DNA of 64,000 bases from Arcicella sp038230735 (GTDB lineage Bacteria; Bacteroidota; Bacteroidia; Cytophagales; Spirosomataceae): contig JBBRMR010000015.1 in the NCBI GenBank assembly GCA_038230735.1, positions 16,622-80,621 on the forward strand, given 5' to 3'. Under the pieces are notes generated by a model. It was not told the origin of the DNA, did not search any database, and worked only from the letters and a program-made list of their open reading frames with translations. Position numbers and translations under genes: made by a program. Positions 51,570 through 61,227 of this stretch are shown piece by piece; the first letter of the stretch is position 1, and each line of letters starts with the position of its first letter.

Positions 51570-54446
51570 ATGGCAAGACCTTCTCACAATCCTAACGCTC
51601 AAAAAAAAACTGCCACTAAAAACGAAACGCCCCTTTCTAAACAATATAACCAGATAAAACTCAAATATCCTGGGGCTTTATTATTATTTCGGGTGGGTGA
51701 TTTTTATGAAACTTTTGGGGAAGATGCCGTGCTAACTGCCAAAATTTTAGGTATCACGCTCACCCGTAGGAACAACGGAAATGCGGATGATCATTTGGCA
51801 GGATTTCCGCATCATTCCTTGGATAATTATTTGCCAAAACTCGTGCGGGCGGGTCAGCGAGTGGCAATTTGCGACCAATTGGAAGACCCCGCCACTGCCA
51901 AAGGAATCGTGAAAAGGGGTGTTACGGAATTGGTTACGCCTGGGGTTTCTTACAATGATAATGTACTGGACACCAGTAGAAATAACTATTTGGCTTCGGT
52001 TCATTTTGCTGCATTTTCCAAGGACGTTTTAGGAATTGCTTTCTTGGATATTTCAACGGGCGAATTCCTTTGTTCACAAGGAAATGCCGCTTATATCGAA
52101 AAATTATTACAGAGTTTTTCGCCTTCGGAGGTGCTTTTTTGTAAGAAAAATCGGCAAGATTTTACACAAATTTTTGGCGACAGATTTAATACTTTCGGGT
52201 TGGACGATTGGGCTTTCAAGCACGATTTTGGTTATCCATTATTAACTAATCACTTCAAGACCAATAATTTAAAAGGATTTGGTATAGAAACCCTCACCGA
52301 AGGAATCATTGCGGCGGGCGTGATTATGCACTATTTGGCAGAAACTGAACACCGCCAAGTAGGGCATATTTCCCGAATCAATCGTTTGGAGGAAGAGAAG
52401 TACGTTTGGTTGGATAAATTCACGATTCGGAATTTGGAATTGGTATTGGCACAGCAAGAAGGTGGCATTCCCTTAATTCAGATTCTTGACCAAACCATGA
52501 CTCCGATGGGGGCAAGATTATTGCGAAAATGGTTGGTATTGCCTTTGAAAGAAAAGTCGCAAATTCAGGAGCGATTAAATACCGTTTCTTATTTTAAAGA
52601 GAATGCAGAATTGCGGGAATCGTTGGAATCAAGTTTGAAGCAAATTGGTGATTTAGAACGACTTATCTCCAAAGTTGCCGTAAAAAGAATCAATCCCCGT
52701 GAGCTTTTAGCCTTGAAAAAAGCCCTCCTCCACATTGAGCCAATCCGTTGGCAATTGCTGAATGGGAAACCGCTGGAAATTGTGGGAGGATTGCGGTCAG
52801 AACATGACAGTTATCAGTTATCAGTAAACAGTGAACAGTTAGAGAAAGACGAAGTGGAGGTAAAAAGTAGCATGGAGATTAGTAGTGAAGATTTTTTGAA
52901 TGAAGTTCTAAATCCCGAAATTGCTCGTTTAAAAGTTGAAGAACAAAAAGTTGAAATTAACCCAATTAAGTTAATAAAATCTGAAGTCCAACCTGTAAAA
53001 TCCGAAATCCTAAGAAAATACGCTGACCAACTAAATCCCTGTCAATTCTTGTTAGACAAAATTCAAAAAGAACTCCGTGATGACCCGCCCATATTGAGCA
53101 ATCAGGGCGGTATGATTCGCCAAGGAGTTGATAATGAGTTAGATGAGTTACTAAACATTGCTTTTACGGGCAAGGATTTTTTGGTACAAATTCAAAATCG
53201 GGAGATTGAACGGACGGGTATTACTTCTTTGAAAATATCGTTTAATAAAGTTTTTGGCTATTATTTGGAAGTAACCAATTCGCATAAAGACAAAGTGCCA
53301 GAAGACTGGATGCGTAAACAAACCCTCGTGAATGCCGAGCGATACATTACGCCCGAATTGAAAATTTACGAAGAAAAAATCTTGGGAGCAGAGGATAAAA
53401 TTAACGTAATTGAGCAAAGAATTTTTACTGAATTAGTAAATGTGGCGAATGAATATATCCACCAAATTCAGCAAAATGCCAAGATTATTGCGGTGATTGA
53501 TGTGCTAACAAATTTTGCCAAAGTTGCCATAAAACACAATTATTCAAAACCACAAGTAACTGACAGCAAAGCCCTTAGTATCAAAAATGGTCGCCATCCC
53601 GTGATTGAACAACAACTACCACTGGGTGAAAAATACGTCCCGAATGATTTGTACTTGGATGATAGCACCCAACAAATAATCGTGATTACGGGACCGAACA
53701 TGGCGGGTAAATCTGCCCTTTTGCGACAAACGGCTTTGATAGTTTTGATGGCTCAAATTGGGAGTTTCGTTCCCGCTTCCCAAGCCGATATTGGTATTGT
53801 TGATAAAGTCTTTACTCGGGTAGGGGCAAGCGATAATCTTTCCAAGGGAGAATCTACTTTTATGGTGGAAATGACCGAAACTGCGAGCATCCTAAACAAC
53901 CTTTCGGACAGGAGTCTCGTCCTTATGGATGAAATTGGTCGGGGAACGAGTACATACGATGGCGTTTCGATTGCTTGGGCGATTGCAGAGTATTTACATA
54001 ATCATCAAAACTGTCGTCCTAAGACCCTTTTTGCCACACATTACCACGAATTGAATGAGTTGGCAAATGATTTTCCGAGAATCAAAAACTTCAATGTTTC
54101 GGTGAAGGAAATCAATGGGAAAGTGATTTTTATGCGTAAATTACAAGAAGGCGGTTCGGAGCATAGTTTTGGCATTCATGTGGCTCAATTGGCAGGAATC
54201 CCACAAAATGTAGTGTATCGAGCGAGTGAAATTTTGGTAGAATTAGAGAAAAACCGAACCAAAGAAGACCACCGCCAAACGATTCGAGAAATGCCCAAAC
54301 AGAATTTCCAAATGTCGATGTTTGAAGCCGAGAAAAATCCGAAGTTTGAAAAGATTGAGACATTATTGAAAAACCTTGATATTAATACAATGTCGCCCAT
54401 TGAAGCGTTATTGAAGTTAAATGAAGTGAAACGGGCGATGGAGTGA
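51570..54446 (+). CDS. mutS: DNA mismatch repair protein MutS with an inserted linker
   Basis: Recognises base mismatches and starts repair with MutL. The mismatch-recognition motif is F45-Y46-E47 (GDFYETFG). ATPase motifs: GPNMAGKSALLRQ (Walker A, near residue 708) and LMDEIGRGTSTYDG (Walker B, near 786). At 958 residues it exceeds the usual 850-880, because about 70 residues (roughly 410-480) are inserted in the lever/core region. That insert begins with SYQLSVNSEQ, encoded by a heptad array, and is otherwise Glu/Val/Lys-rich. Catalytic parts are intact, so the protein is probably active. Confidence 0.95.
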   Translation: MARPSHNPNAQKKTATKNETPLSKQYNQIKLKYPGALLLFRVGDFYETFGEDAVLTAKILGITLTRRNNGNADDHLAGFPHHSLDNYLPKLVRAGQRVAICDQLEDPATAKGIVKRGVTELVTPGVSYNDNVLDTSRNNYLASVHFAAFSKDVLGIAFLDISTGEFLCSQGNAAYIEKLLQSFSPSEVLFCKKNRQDFTQIFGDRFNTFGLDDWAFKHDFGYPLLTNHFKTNNLKGFGIETLTEGIIAAGVIMHYLAETEHRQVGHISRINRLEEEKYVWLDKFTIRNLELVLAQQEGGIPLIQILDQTMTPMGARLLRKWLVLPLKEKSQIQERLNTVSYFKENAELRESLESSLKQIGDLERLISKVAVKRINPRELLALKKALLHIEPIRWQLLNGKPLEIVGGLRSEHDSYQLSVNSEQLEKDEVEVKSSMEISSEDFLNEVLNPEIARLKVEEQKVEINPIKLIKSEVQPVKSEILRKYADQLNPCQFLLDKIQKELRDDPPILSNQGGMIRQGVDNELDELLNIAFTGKDFLVQIQNREIERTGITSLKISFNKVFGYYLEVTNSHKDKVPEDWMRKQTLVNAERYITPELKIYEEKILGAEDKINVIEQRIFTELVNVANEYIHQIQQNAKIIAVIDVLTNFAKVAIKHNYSKPQVTDSKALSIKNGRHPVIEQQLPLGEKYVPNDLYLDDSTQQIIVITGPNMAGKSALLRQTALIVLMAQIGSFVPASQADIGIVDKVFTRVGASDNLSKGESTFMVEMTETASILNNLSDRSLVLMDEIGRGTSTYDGVSIAWAIAEYLHNHQNCRPKTLFATHYHELNELANDFPRIKNFNVSVKEINGKVIFMRKLQEGGSEHSFGIHVAQLAGIPQNVVYRASEILVELEKNRTKEDHRQTIREMPKQNFQMSMFEAEKNPKFEKIETLLKNLDINTMSPIEALLKLNEVKRAME
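52808..52842 (+). repeat. In-frame heptad array inside mutS
   Basis: CAGTTAT, CAGTTAT, CAGTAAA, CAGTGAA, CAGTTAG: five 7-mers in exact phase, coding for part of SYQLSVNSEQ. 35 bases are not a multiple of 3, so neighbouring sequence must compensate to keep the frame. Confidence 0.8.
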
Positions 54447-54484
54447 GCTTCAATACACAAATCTAAATTTCTAAACAAAATATT

Positions 54485-55078
54485 ATGAAAAAACTATTTA
54501 CTACCTTATTCATCTCTGGAATGATATTTTCAAAGAGTCTTGGACAGATTTCTGTGAGTATTTCGCCTACTTATACAATGATTAGCAAGGAATTTGAATC
54601 AACAGGGGCAGGCATTGAAGCTGGGATTAGATTTAAGTCTTCAAAAATGTTGCGGTGGGGCTTTGATGTTGGATATTATGGTGGAAAGATACGAGAGACA
54701 CAATTTATGATTGGTCCAACAGATGGACCAGTTCCCATTGATAGTGGCGAACATTATCTGATTCCAACAGAGTTAATTATTGAATTGCAATCTCCTCAAA
54801 AACATAGATTTCAAGTATTGGGTGGTGCAGGTTTCGGGAGAGCTACTATTGCAGCTAATGCAGCGTATGCTTCATCACGGGGAACTTCATTAATGACCTA
54901 TTCTTTACATTCAGGAATATCATATAGAATAAGTGAGCGAATTAGATTTGTCGGGAAATGGAAACAGTTATTGGGCGAAGAAAAGCCTGGAGCTTTTTTT
55001 TCTAAATATAATCCATATTATGCATATAATTTTAAAAGCACAAATCTTTCCCTCGGCATCAATTATCAGTTTAAATAA
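54485..55078 (+). CDS. Small exported beta-barrel protein
   Basis: A 197-residue protein with a signal peptide (KLFTTLFISGMIFSKSLGQ) and alternating hydrophobic strands (AGIEAGIRF, RWGFDVGYYGG, FQVLGGAGFGRATI) ending LSLGINYQF, where the terminal Phe region is typical of outer-membrane barrels. It resembles the OmpA-like/OprW-type small porin-like families in general design only. No function can be assigned. A hairpin follows its stop codon. Confidence 0.65.
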   Translation: MKKLFTTLFISGMIFSKSLGQISVSISPTYTMISKEFESTGAGIEAGIRFKSSKMLRWGFDVGYYGGKIRETQFMIGPTDGPVPIDSGEHYLIPTELIIELQSPQKHRFQVLGGAGFGRATIAANAAYASSRGTSLMTYSLHSGISYRISERIRFVGKWKQLLGEEKPGAFFSKYNPYYAYNFKSTNLSLGINYQFK

Positions 55079-55084
55079 AATAAA

Positions 55085-55116
55085 AAATGTCTTTGCATTA
55101 GACTACAAAGGCATTT
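55085..55116 (+). terminator. Terminator after the barrel gene
   Basis: AAATGTCTTTG (55085-55095) pairs with CAAAGGCATTT (55106-55116) with one G-T pair, followed by T-rich sequence. Confidence 0.7.
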
Positions 55117-55168
55117 TATTCGTAAGTATAGAAAACTTGGTCTGTTAAATTAAATTCTTTTAATTATC

Positions 55169-55201
55169 AAACCTATAAGGTTTTGAAAACCTTATAGGTT
55201 T
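55169..55201. repeat. AACCTATAAGG palindrome
   Basis: Perfect 16-bp arms (55169-55184 / 55186-55201) around one base. The core ACCTATAAGGTTTT recurs, to my recollection, in many Bacteroidota genomes; that is memory, not a search. Confidence 0.65.
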
Positions 55202-55339
55202 AACCACTTTAAAAAAATTATCAGAAAACCATTACCTCATAATTATTGGAATCAATCTCGGTTTTACGAATACGGGAAAGAAACCAAACATTCCTCCTTA
55301 CCAGAAAATAATTGAAGATATTTCAAAACAACATACTCA

Positions 55340-58300
55340 ATGAAAATATTTAATACGCTCATCATCATACTATTATTTTATTCCTCTTCACAGGCTCAAA
55401 GATTCTTTGCTACTACTTTCAATAATCTCCCCCAAAATTATCAACTCTATCCTCGAAATGACATTAGTGAGGCTTCTGTGCCCATTTCTGGTAAAATTGA
55501 AGAGGCGGGATGGAATTATTTTTCCGTTCAAGTCTTTAGAAATAAACAACTTATCAGTTATCAAAAAGCTCCTATTACTTACAATAAAACCATTGGAAGT
55601 TTTTCTTTTCAAGCCATTAAAATTAAAGCGGAAAAAGCAGAATATGATTTCAAGATTTATGCCGTCCGAGATAAAGATTCCTTGAATATTGTAACCCGAG
55701 AAAATATCGTTTCGGGGGATGTCTATGTCGTAACAGGGCAATCTAACGCCACCGCTTTTTTTAACGACCCTCGCACGAATGAGTTTTGCCGAACTTTCGG
55801 AAAAATCACGGGAAATTTCAATGCCGATAACGGAAATCCTGCCGATACGCTCTGGTCAGTAGCGAATCAAGACCCTTATTTTCAAGGAGTTGGAGCAATG
55901 GGCTTTGAAATTCAGAAAATAATTTTAGAAAAAACGGGAGTTCCCACTTGCCTAATTAATGGTGGATTCAACTGGTCTTCGATGAAACAACACGCCACTC
56001 GAACCGCTAATAATCCTACTGATTTAACCAATGGCTACGGCAGAATGTTGTATCGTTTGCAGAAAGCGGGCATTGCCCAAGCCGTCAAAGCCCTCATTTT
56101 TAGGCAAGGCGAGACGGAGGCGTATGGCGAAGGCGTTGATTGGGCGGGCAATTTTGATATATTCTATAAAAACCTAAAAAATGACTTGCCTTCCATCCAA
56201 AAAATATACCTTTTTCAGATTGATATTATCGACCCCGCCCGTCCCGTTACTGCTCCGCAAGTACGTGAATTACAGCGAGTTATCAATGATAAATATCCAA
56301 ATATCAACGCCTTTTCAACGGTAGGAACAATTGGTTTTGGGGGCTTACACTATACGCCCGAAGGCTATCAACAAAACGGTAAGGAACTTGCTCCGTTGAT
56401 TTTAAGAGACTTTTATAATGCTACTGATTTAGACAATATTACCCCTCCCACCGTTCGCAGAGCCTATTATTCCAACAAAGACAATACCGAAATTACCGTA
56501 CAATTTGACCAAGGACAAGAACTAACTTGGACGGAACAAACACGGAATCTGTTGATGAAAAATCAGTGGTTTTTGGATGGAATCAATGGATTAATTTCCT
56601 CGGGAAGCGTGGTAAATAATAACCAAGTGGTGCTGAGATTAATTACGCCAATTCCCGTGAAAACGCTTTCGTATATGCCACCTTTCATTGATAATAAAAG
56701 TGCCGATTTTCCCTACACGGGTCCCTTTATCAAAAATAAGCGTGGATTGAGGGCTTTTTCTTTTTATGAAATGAAAATTGACCCTTACGTTCCTCCTTTG
56801 AAAACCAGTTTTAGCCAAATTCCGCAAAGTCTTCAACTGTTTCCCCGTAACGCTAAAAATGAGGCAACAATTACGTTTACGGGTAAGGTGGAAACGGCAA
56901 ATTATAACTCGGTTTCCATGATTATTACTCGGAATAATGCCATCATAAAATCGTATAAAACATCCCTTACTTACACAAATAGTATCGCTAATTTTACGTT
57001 TAATCATACAATCAAAGCGGAATTGGCAGAATACGGTTTTAAAATTTACGCCACGCAAGGTACTGATTCTTTGTTAGTTATCTCTCGGGACAACATTGTA
57101 GCGGGTGATGTTTTCGTGATAAATGGGCAGTCGAATGGAGCGGCTTGGAATGTCTCTAACAACTTTCCAAATTATGATTACAAGAACGAATTTTGCCGAA
57201 CTTTTGGGCAAACCCAATCGGGAAAGTCCTTCATTACACTGGCAGATACCACGTGGGCGTATTCCAACACCCGTAGCCCTTATGTGGGCGTTTGGGGCAT
57301 TGAATTACAGAAAATTATTACCGAAAAATACAGTATTCCAACTTGCATTTTGAACGAAGCTCTTTCGGGTTCAGCTATTACAGAACATACCATTAGAGAT
57401 AATAGCAACCCAGCAAATGTTAATAATATTTACGGGCGGTTACTCTATCGTGCCACCAAAGCGGGAGTTTTGAACAATATCAAAGGATTTTTCTTTTGGC
57501 AGGGAGAGGCAGAAGCCTTTGCCAATCCAACGATATGGCAAGGAGAATTTGACAAACTCTATAATTTATGGAAAATTGATTATCCAACGGTCAATAAATT
57601 TTATATTTTCCAAGTCAATATTCTCGGAGTTCCATTGCCCGAAGCGGCAGATTTACGTAATTTTCAACGAAAAATTAAACAATTTTATCCTAAAACCGAA
57701 GTGATTGCTACTATCGGAAATGCAGGTTATGACGGCGCTCATTACACCGTTGATGGCTACAAACGCTTTGCCAATGAAGCATTTAGGTTACTTGCTCGTG
57801 ATGCCTACAACTCAACAGATACCCTGCAAATTACCTCTCCAAACATTCAAAAAGCCTATTATGCCAATCTTGCCAAAGATGAAATTGTCCTAATTTTTGA
57901 CAACAATCAATCCATGATTTGGACGGCAGATTCTACTTATAATCAGGATAATGGAATAGCCAAAAAGTATTTTATGAAAGATTATATTTACCTAAATAAT
58001 GCCTCGGATAAAGTGCTTTCGGGAAGGGCAGATGGTAATAAAATCATCGTTAAAACGTCAGGATTTACGGGTTCGCAAAGTATTACTTATCTTCCTGCTT
58101 ATTATCCACTCAATTATCCAGTGGATTTAAGAGGAATTTTTGGTGGACCATTTCTAAAAAACCAACGGGGAATGAGTGCTTTTTCATTTACGAAACAGAT
58201 TATTTTAGACCCCGTAAATCCACCCACATTATCCTCAAAAATCCAAACGGCAATTGCCCTACAATTAACTTGGAAAGACATTACAGATGCTGCTTACCAA

Positions 58301-59548
58301 TTAGAAATCAAGGATTTAGCTACTGATAAATATACTATTTTAAAGATTTTCCCGAAAGGGGCAACTACTTTTTTGGTGGATAATCTATTGGGCAGCACCA
58401 ATTATACTTTCAGAATTAAGGCAATTACACCCGACAATTTAGAGTCGGAATATTCTATCATTCAAGCCCAAACGCCCAAGGCTTTGGATGCCGTAAGTTT
58501 ACAGAGTGAATCCACCTATATTGATATTGTTAAATTGAGATGGAAAGCGGTTTCGGATGCAGTAAATTACGTGATTGAACGTAGAAATACGGCAACAAAT
58601 ACTTTTGAGCAAATTGGGAAAGTAGGAAACACGGTATTAGAATTTACGGATAACGCTTTGAAAGACAATACTTTGTACGATTACCGAGTGAAAGCTCTTG
58701 GTGCGTTTACGGAATCACCATACACTACGATTTCTCAAAAAACGATTGCCAAATTATTGAGTCCAGAATTAACGATGACCGTTCTTTTTTATAACTCCTT
58801 AAAGATAGACTGGAAGCCCGTTCCAAACACGAATTTTTATGTGTTGGAAAGAAAAGCACCTGGGCAAGACTTTAAGGATTTGGCAACATTTGAATCAAAA
58901 GTTTTGTCATTCACTGACAAGGATTTAACCCAAAATAGCACGTACAGTTACAGAATTAAGGCTTTTGGCGATAAAACGGAATCTTCATACGTGAATATTG
59001 ACGGTAAGACTACTGCCATACTCGCAACGCCCGAAATGACAGTCATCCCAACTTCGTATGATGCCTTGAAAGTTTCATGGAAAGCCGTTCCAAACGTTAC
59101 ACAGTACATTTTAGAGAGAAGAATTCTGGATTCTGAACCCTTTGTGGAAATAGTAAAATTGGATGCCACGAAAACGGAATATGCCGATATTTCCTTGAAA
59201 GAGAAAACCAATTATACCTACCGATTAAAGGCGTATGGCGATAGAACGGAATCAGAATTTGTAAGCATAATAGCCCAAACAACGGCTATTTTGGCAACTG
59301 AACAAGAGATATTGGATGGCATAAATTTATTCCCAAATCCTTCTCATACGCAAATAACGCTGCGATTTACGCAACCTACCAGCGGTACTTTAACCATCAC
59401 AGATTTGCGAGGGGTGAAGTATTTTCAAGAAGAAATTAAGAAAATTACGGATAAGGAAATACCCTTAAATAATTATCAAAAAGGGGTTTATTTTGTTAGT
59501 TTTAGGGGATTAGATAGAGTTTTTATTAGGAAATTGATTGTTGAATAA
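55340..59548 (+). CDS. T9SS-secreted double SASA/SGNH esterase with fibronectin repeats
   Basis: A 1402-residue surface or secreted protein. Signal peptide (TLIIILLFYSSSQA), then two tandem sialate-O-acetylesterase-like SGNH domains. The first has VVTGQSNA (near 132) and GGLHYTPEGY; the second has VINGQSNG (near 596) and GAHYTVDGY, so both keep the GQSN Ser and the C-terminal His block. Three to four fibronectin type III domains follow (about 960-1320), then a type A T9SS sorting domain (LFPNPSHTQITLRF ... KGVYFVSFRG). It probably deacetylates polysaccharides outside the cell. The two catalytic halves are a tandem duplication. Confidence 0.9.
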   Translation: MKIFNTLIIILLFYSSSQAQRFFATTFNNLPQNYQLYPRNDISEASVPISGKIEEAGWNYFSVQVFRNKQLISYQKAPITYNKTIGSFSFQAIKIKAEKAEYDFKIYAVRDKDSLNIVTRENIVSGDVYVVTGQSNATAFFNDPRTNEFCRTFGKITGNFNADNGNPADTLWSVANQDPYFQGVGAMGFEIQKIILEKTGVPTCLINGGFNWSSMKQHATRTANNPTDLTNGYGRMLYRLQKAGIAQAVKALIFRQGETEAYGEGVDWAGNFDIFYKNLKNDLPSIQKIYLFQIDIIDPARPVTAPQVRELQRVINDKYPNINAFSTVGTIGFGGLHYTPEGYQQNGKELAPLILRDFYNATDLDNITPPTVRRAYYSNKDNTEITVQFDQGQELTWTEQTRNLLMKNQWFLDGINGLISSGSVVNNNQVVLRLITPIPVKTLSYMPPFIDNKSADFPYTGPFIKNKRGLRAFSFYEMKIDPYVPPLKTSFSQIPQSLQLFPRNAKNEATITFTGKVETANYNSVSMIITRNNAIIKSYKTSLTYTNSIANFTFNHTIKAELAEYGFKIYATQGTDSLLVISRDNIVAGDVFVINGQSNGAAWNVSNNFPNYDYKNEFCRTFGQTQSGKSFITLADTTWAYSNTRSPYVGVWGIELQKIITEKYSIPTCILNEALSGSAITEHTIRDNSNPANVNNIYGRLLYRATKAGVLNNIKGFFFWQGEAEAFANPTIWQGEFDKLYNLWKIDYPTVNKFYIFQVNILGVPLPEAADLRNFQRKIKQFYPKTEVIATIGNAGYDGAHYTVDGYKRFANEAFRLLARDAYNSTDTLQITSPNIQKAYYANLAKDEIVLIFDNNQSMIWTADSTYNQDNGIAKKYFMKDYIYLNNASDKVLSGRADGNKIIVKTSGFTGSQSITYLPAYYPLNYPVDLRGIFGGPFLKNQRGMSAFSFTKQIILDPVNPPTLSSKIQTAIALQLTWKDITDAAYQLEIKDLATDKYTILKIFPKGATTFLVDNLLGSTNYTFRIKAITPDNLESEYSIIQAQTPKALDAVSLQSESTYIDIVKLRWKAVSDAVNYVIERRNTATNTFEQIGKVGNTVLEFTDNALKDNTLYDYRVKALGAFTESPYTTISQKTIAKLLSPELTMTVLFYNSLKIDWKPVPNTNFYVLERKAPGQDFKDLATFESKVLSFTDKDLTQNSTYSYRIKAFGDKTESSYVNIDGKTTAILATPEMTVIPTSYDALKVSWKAVPNVTQYILERRILDSEPFVEIVKLDATKTEYADISLKEKTNYTYRLKAYGDRTESEFVSIIAQTTAILATEQEILDGINLFPNPSHTQITLRFTQPTSGTLTITDLRGVKYFQEEIKKITDKEIPLNNYQKGVYFVSFRGLDRVFIRKLIVE

Positions 59549-59553
59549 TGATG

Positions 59554-60285
59554 TTAAAATCCAATTACCAAACTCCCACCCGTCGTTATTCCATCATACA
59601 TAGGCAAGAACACCACATTTTTAAAAGTGTGCTTCCCTCCCATTTTTTCTTTCAGCCACGGATAAATTACGTAAGCGGCTTTAGCAGAGAGTATGCCAAT
59701 TCCTGCCCCTACCAATACATCGGCAGCCCAATGGCGATTGTTCAAAATCCTGAAAACACCCGTAGCCGTCGCCACCGTATAGCCAACAATGGGATAAATA
59801 ATGCTTTGGTCTTTATACTCCTCCGCCAAGACCGCCGCCCCAAAAAAAGCATTAGCCGTATGTCCCGAAGGAAAAGAATCATTATTTGACTTGTCGGGAC
59901 GTTCAATGTTTGTGGTAGATTTCAAGGCATGAACCGTCCCCAACATAATAATGCCTCCTGTGAGCATCAAACCCACTTTATCACCAAAATTGTGCTTACT
60001 CTTTACGCCAATCCAGTCTAAGGCGAATACCGCACCATGCGGAACAATTTGCATAAAATCATCCAATTTAGCTTCAAAATTTGGATAATTATCTTGCCTA
60101 TAATTACGCTGTTTTTGTTTAAAAGCGTCATTATTGACGGCTAATCCTCCACCAATTAAGACCAGAGGAGCAATAAAACCCGCCACGGGAGTTTTGCGAT
60201 AAGTGGTATCACGTTCAAACTTTTGAGCCGATGTTGGAACAAAAATTTTGAAACTGATCAAAAGAGTTATAATTATTTTTTTCAT
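59554..60285 (-). CDS. PAP2-family phosphatase
   Basis: Membrane-associated acid phosphatase/lipid phosphatase. From ATG 60285 there are 243 residues with a signal-like N-terminus (IIITLLISFKIFVPTSAQ). The three PAP2 motifs are intact: KSTTNIERP (K-x6-RP), PSGHTANAF (SGH) and NNRHWAADVLVG (R-x5-H-x3-D pattern). Likely substrates are undecaprenyl or phosphatidic acid phosphates; which one is not shown. An upstream six-codon extension to 60303 is possible but lacks signal-peptide logic. It converges with the esterase gene with 5 bases between stop codons. Confidence 0.9.
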   Translation of the reverse strand: MKKIIITLLISFKIFVPTSAQKFERDTTYRKTPVAGFIAPLVLIGGGLAVNNDAFKQKQRNYRQDNYPNFEAKLDDFMQIVPHGAVFALDWIGVKSKHNFGDKVGLMLTGGIIMLGTVHALKSTTNIERPDKSNNDSFPSGHTANAFFGAAVLAEEYKDQSIIYPIVGYTVATATGVFRILNNRHWAADVLVGAGIGILSAKAAYVIYPWLKEKMGGKHTFKNVVFLPMYDGITTGGSLVIGF

Positions 60286-60464
60286 TTTGTTTTGGAAAGG
60301 CATTAAAGCAAAAGTTTATTTAACTTCAAAGATAGGATTTTAATATGAGATACGTAATTTGAAATGTACGGACTAAAATATTTACGACAAATTTTTATTA
60401 AGAAGTATAATAAATTCTAAATTATCGTTATTAATACAACCAACGTATATAAAATCAAAATCTC

Positions 60465-60923
60465 ATGAAAAACTTATCAATCGTTTTATCATTAATAATG
60501 CTAATTTTTGCGGCTTCATGTAAGAAAGATGACATTGCCACGCCCACTAAATCTAAGAAAGAAATCATTACATCAAAAACATGGATTGTGGGTGAGGTAA
60601 CTTCCTCTGGTGTAACTGCATACAGGAAAGAAACCAAGCCAGCGGATAATATTTATGATTTAAGTAAAGTGAGTCTTAGATTCAATATTGATGGCTCTTT
60701 GACAGGGTTTGATAACAACGGCAAAGCTGTTCCAAGTGCAAAATGGGTTTTGTATTCGGATGAATCTAAAATTACTATTTCAAATACTGGGATTAATGGA
60801 CTTGACGGAGATTTGCCAATTGTGCAAGTAACAGATGCTGTTTTTGAAGTAAAAGGGAAAGTAACTTTGACTACACCCATTGCTGGAACTTTCGATGGTA
60901 ACATTAAATTAGTACCACAATAA
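60465..60923 (+). CDS. Small lipoprotein, lipocalin-like
   Basis: A 152-residue lipoprotein with a lipobox (LIFAASC, Cys19) and KKDD after the Cys, followed by a beta-rich domain (TSKTWIVGEVTSSGV, VSLRFNIDGSLTGFDNNGK, KWVLYSDESKITIS) reminiscent of lipocalin-like domains common in Bacteroidota. No ligand can be named. It is monocistronic, ended by a hairpin. Confidence 0.75.
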   Translation: MKNLSIVLSLIMLIFAASCKKDDIATPTKSKKEIITSKTWIVGEVTSSGVTAYRKETKPADNIYDLSKVSLRFNIDGSLTGFDNNGKAVPSAKWVLYSDESKITISNTGINGLDGDLPIVQVTDAVFEVKGKVTLTTPIAGTFDGNIKLVPQ

Positions 60924-60942
60924 ATTTCAGAGGTAAAAAACT

Positions 60943-60976
60943 AAAAATCAGTCGGTTGTAGATTTAGCTGATTTTT
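60943..60976 (+). terminator. Terminator after the lipoprotein gene
   Basis: AAAAATCAG (60943-60951) pairs with CTGATTTTT (60968-60976), followed by more T residues. Confidence 0.75.
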
Positions 60977-60999
60977 TTACACTATTTTTACCCTTACTT

Positions 61000-61030
61000 T
61001 TGGGATTTTTAAAATAAACTCGTAATTTTG
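61000..61030 (+). promoter_or_regulatory. tRNA-Arg promoter
   Basis: TTG (61000-61002), 20 bases, TAATTTTG (61023-61030): full consensus match, 19 bases before the mature tRNA 5' end. Confidence 0.65.
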
Positions 61031-61049
61031 CAGTCCCAATAAGGGAAAT

Positions 61050-61123
61050 GGACTTGTAGCTCAACTGGATAGAGCACCTCACTACGGATGAGGAGGTTTG
61101 GGGTTCGAATCCCTACCAGTTCA
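61050..61123 (+). tRNA. tRNA-Arg (anticodon ACG)
   Basis: The 74-base cloverleaf reads: acceptor GGACTTG, TA, D arm GCTC...GAGC, anticodon stem CCTCA/TGAGG around CTACGGA (anticodon ACG), variable loop AGGTT, T arm TGGGG-TTCGAAT-CCCTA, acceptor CCAGTTC and discriminator A. CCA is not encoded. The A34 is expected to be edited to inosine by TadA. One acceptor pair (6:67) is T opposite C, a mismatch. Confidence 0.95.
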
Positions 61124-61127
61124 CATT

Positions 61128-61158
61128 AAAGCCTTCATACGCATCGTATGAAGGCTTT
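61128..61158 (+). terminator. Terminator after tRNA-Arg
   Basis: Perfect 14-bp stem (61128-61141 / 61145-61158) with a CAT loop and a following T-run. Confidence 0.9.
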
Positions 61159-61161
61159 TTG

Positions 61162-61189
61162 TTGTTTTGAGGAAGTCTCCGTAATTTTA
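61162..61189 (+). promoter_or_regulatory. Candidate grpE promoter
   Basis: TTG (61162-61164), 17 bases, TAATTTTA (61182-61189), one base off TAnnTTTG. Predicted start of transcription near 61195. Confidence 0.5.
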
Positions 61190-61201
61190 TAGATTCAAAC
61201 C

Positions 61202-61216
61202 CTGTCAATCTGACAG
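61202..61216. promoter_or_regulatory. CTGTCA-ATC-TGACAG palindrome at grpE
   Basis: A perfect 6-bp inverted repeat with a 3-base spacer, just after the predicted transcription start and 12 bases before the grpE ATG. The position suits a repressor operator or a heat-shock element. CIRCE is not present. Confidence 0.5.
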
Positions 61217-61227
61217 TAAAAAACGAA

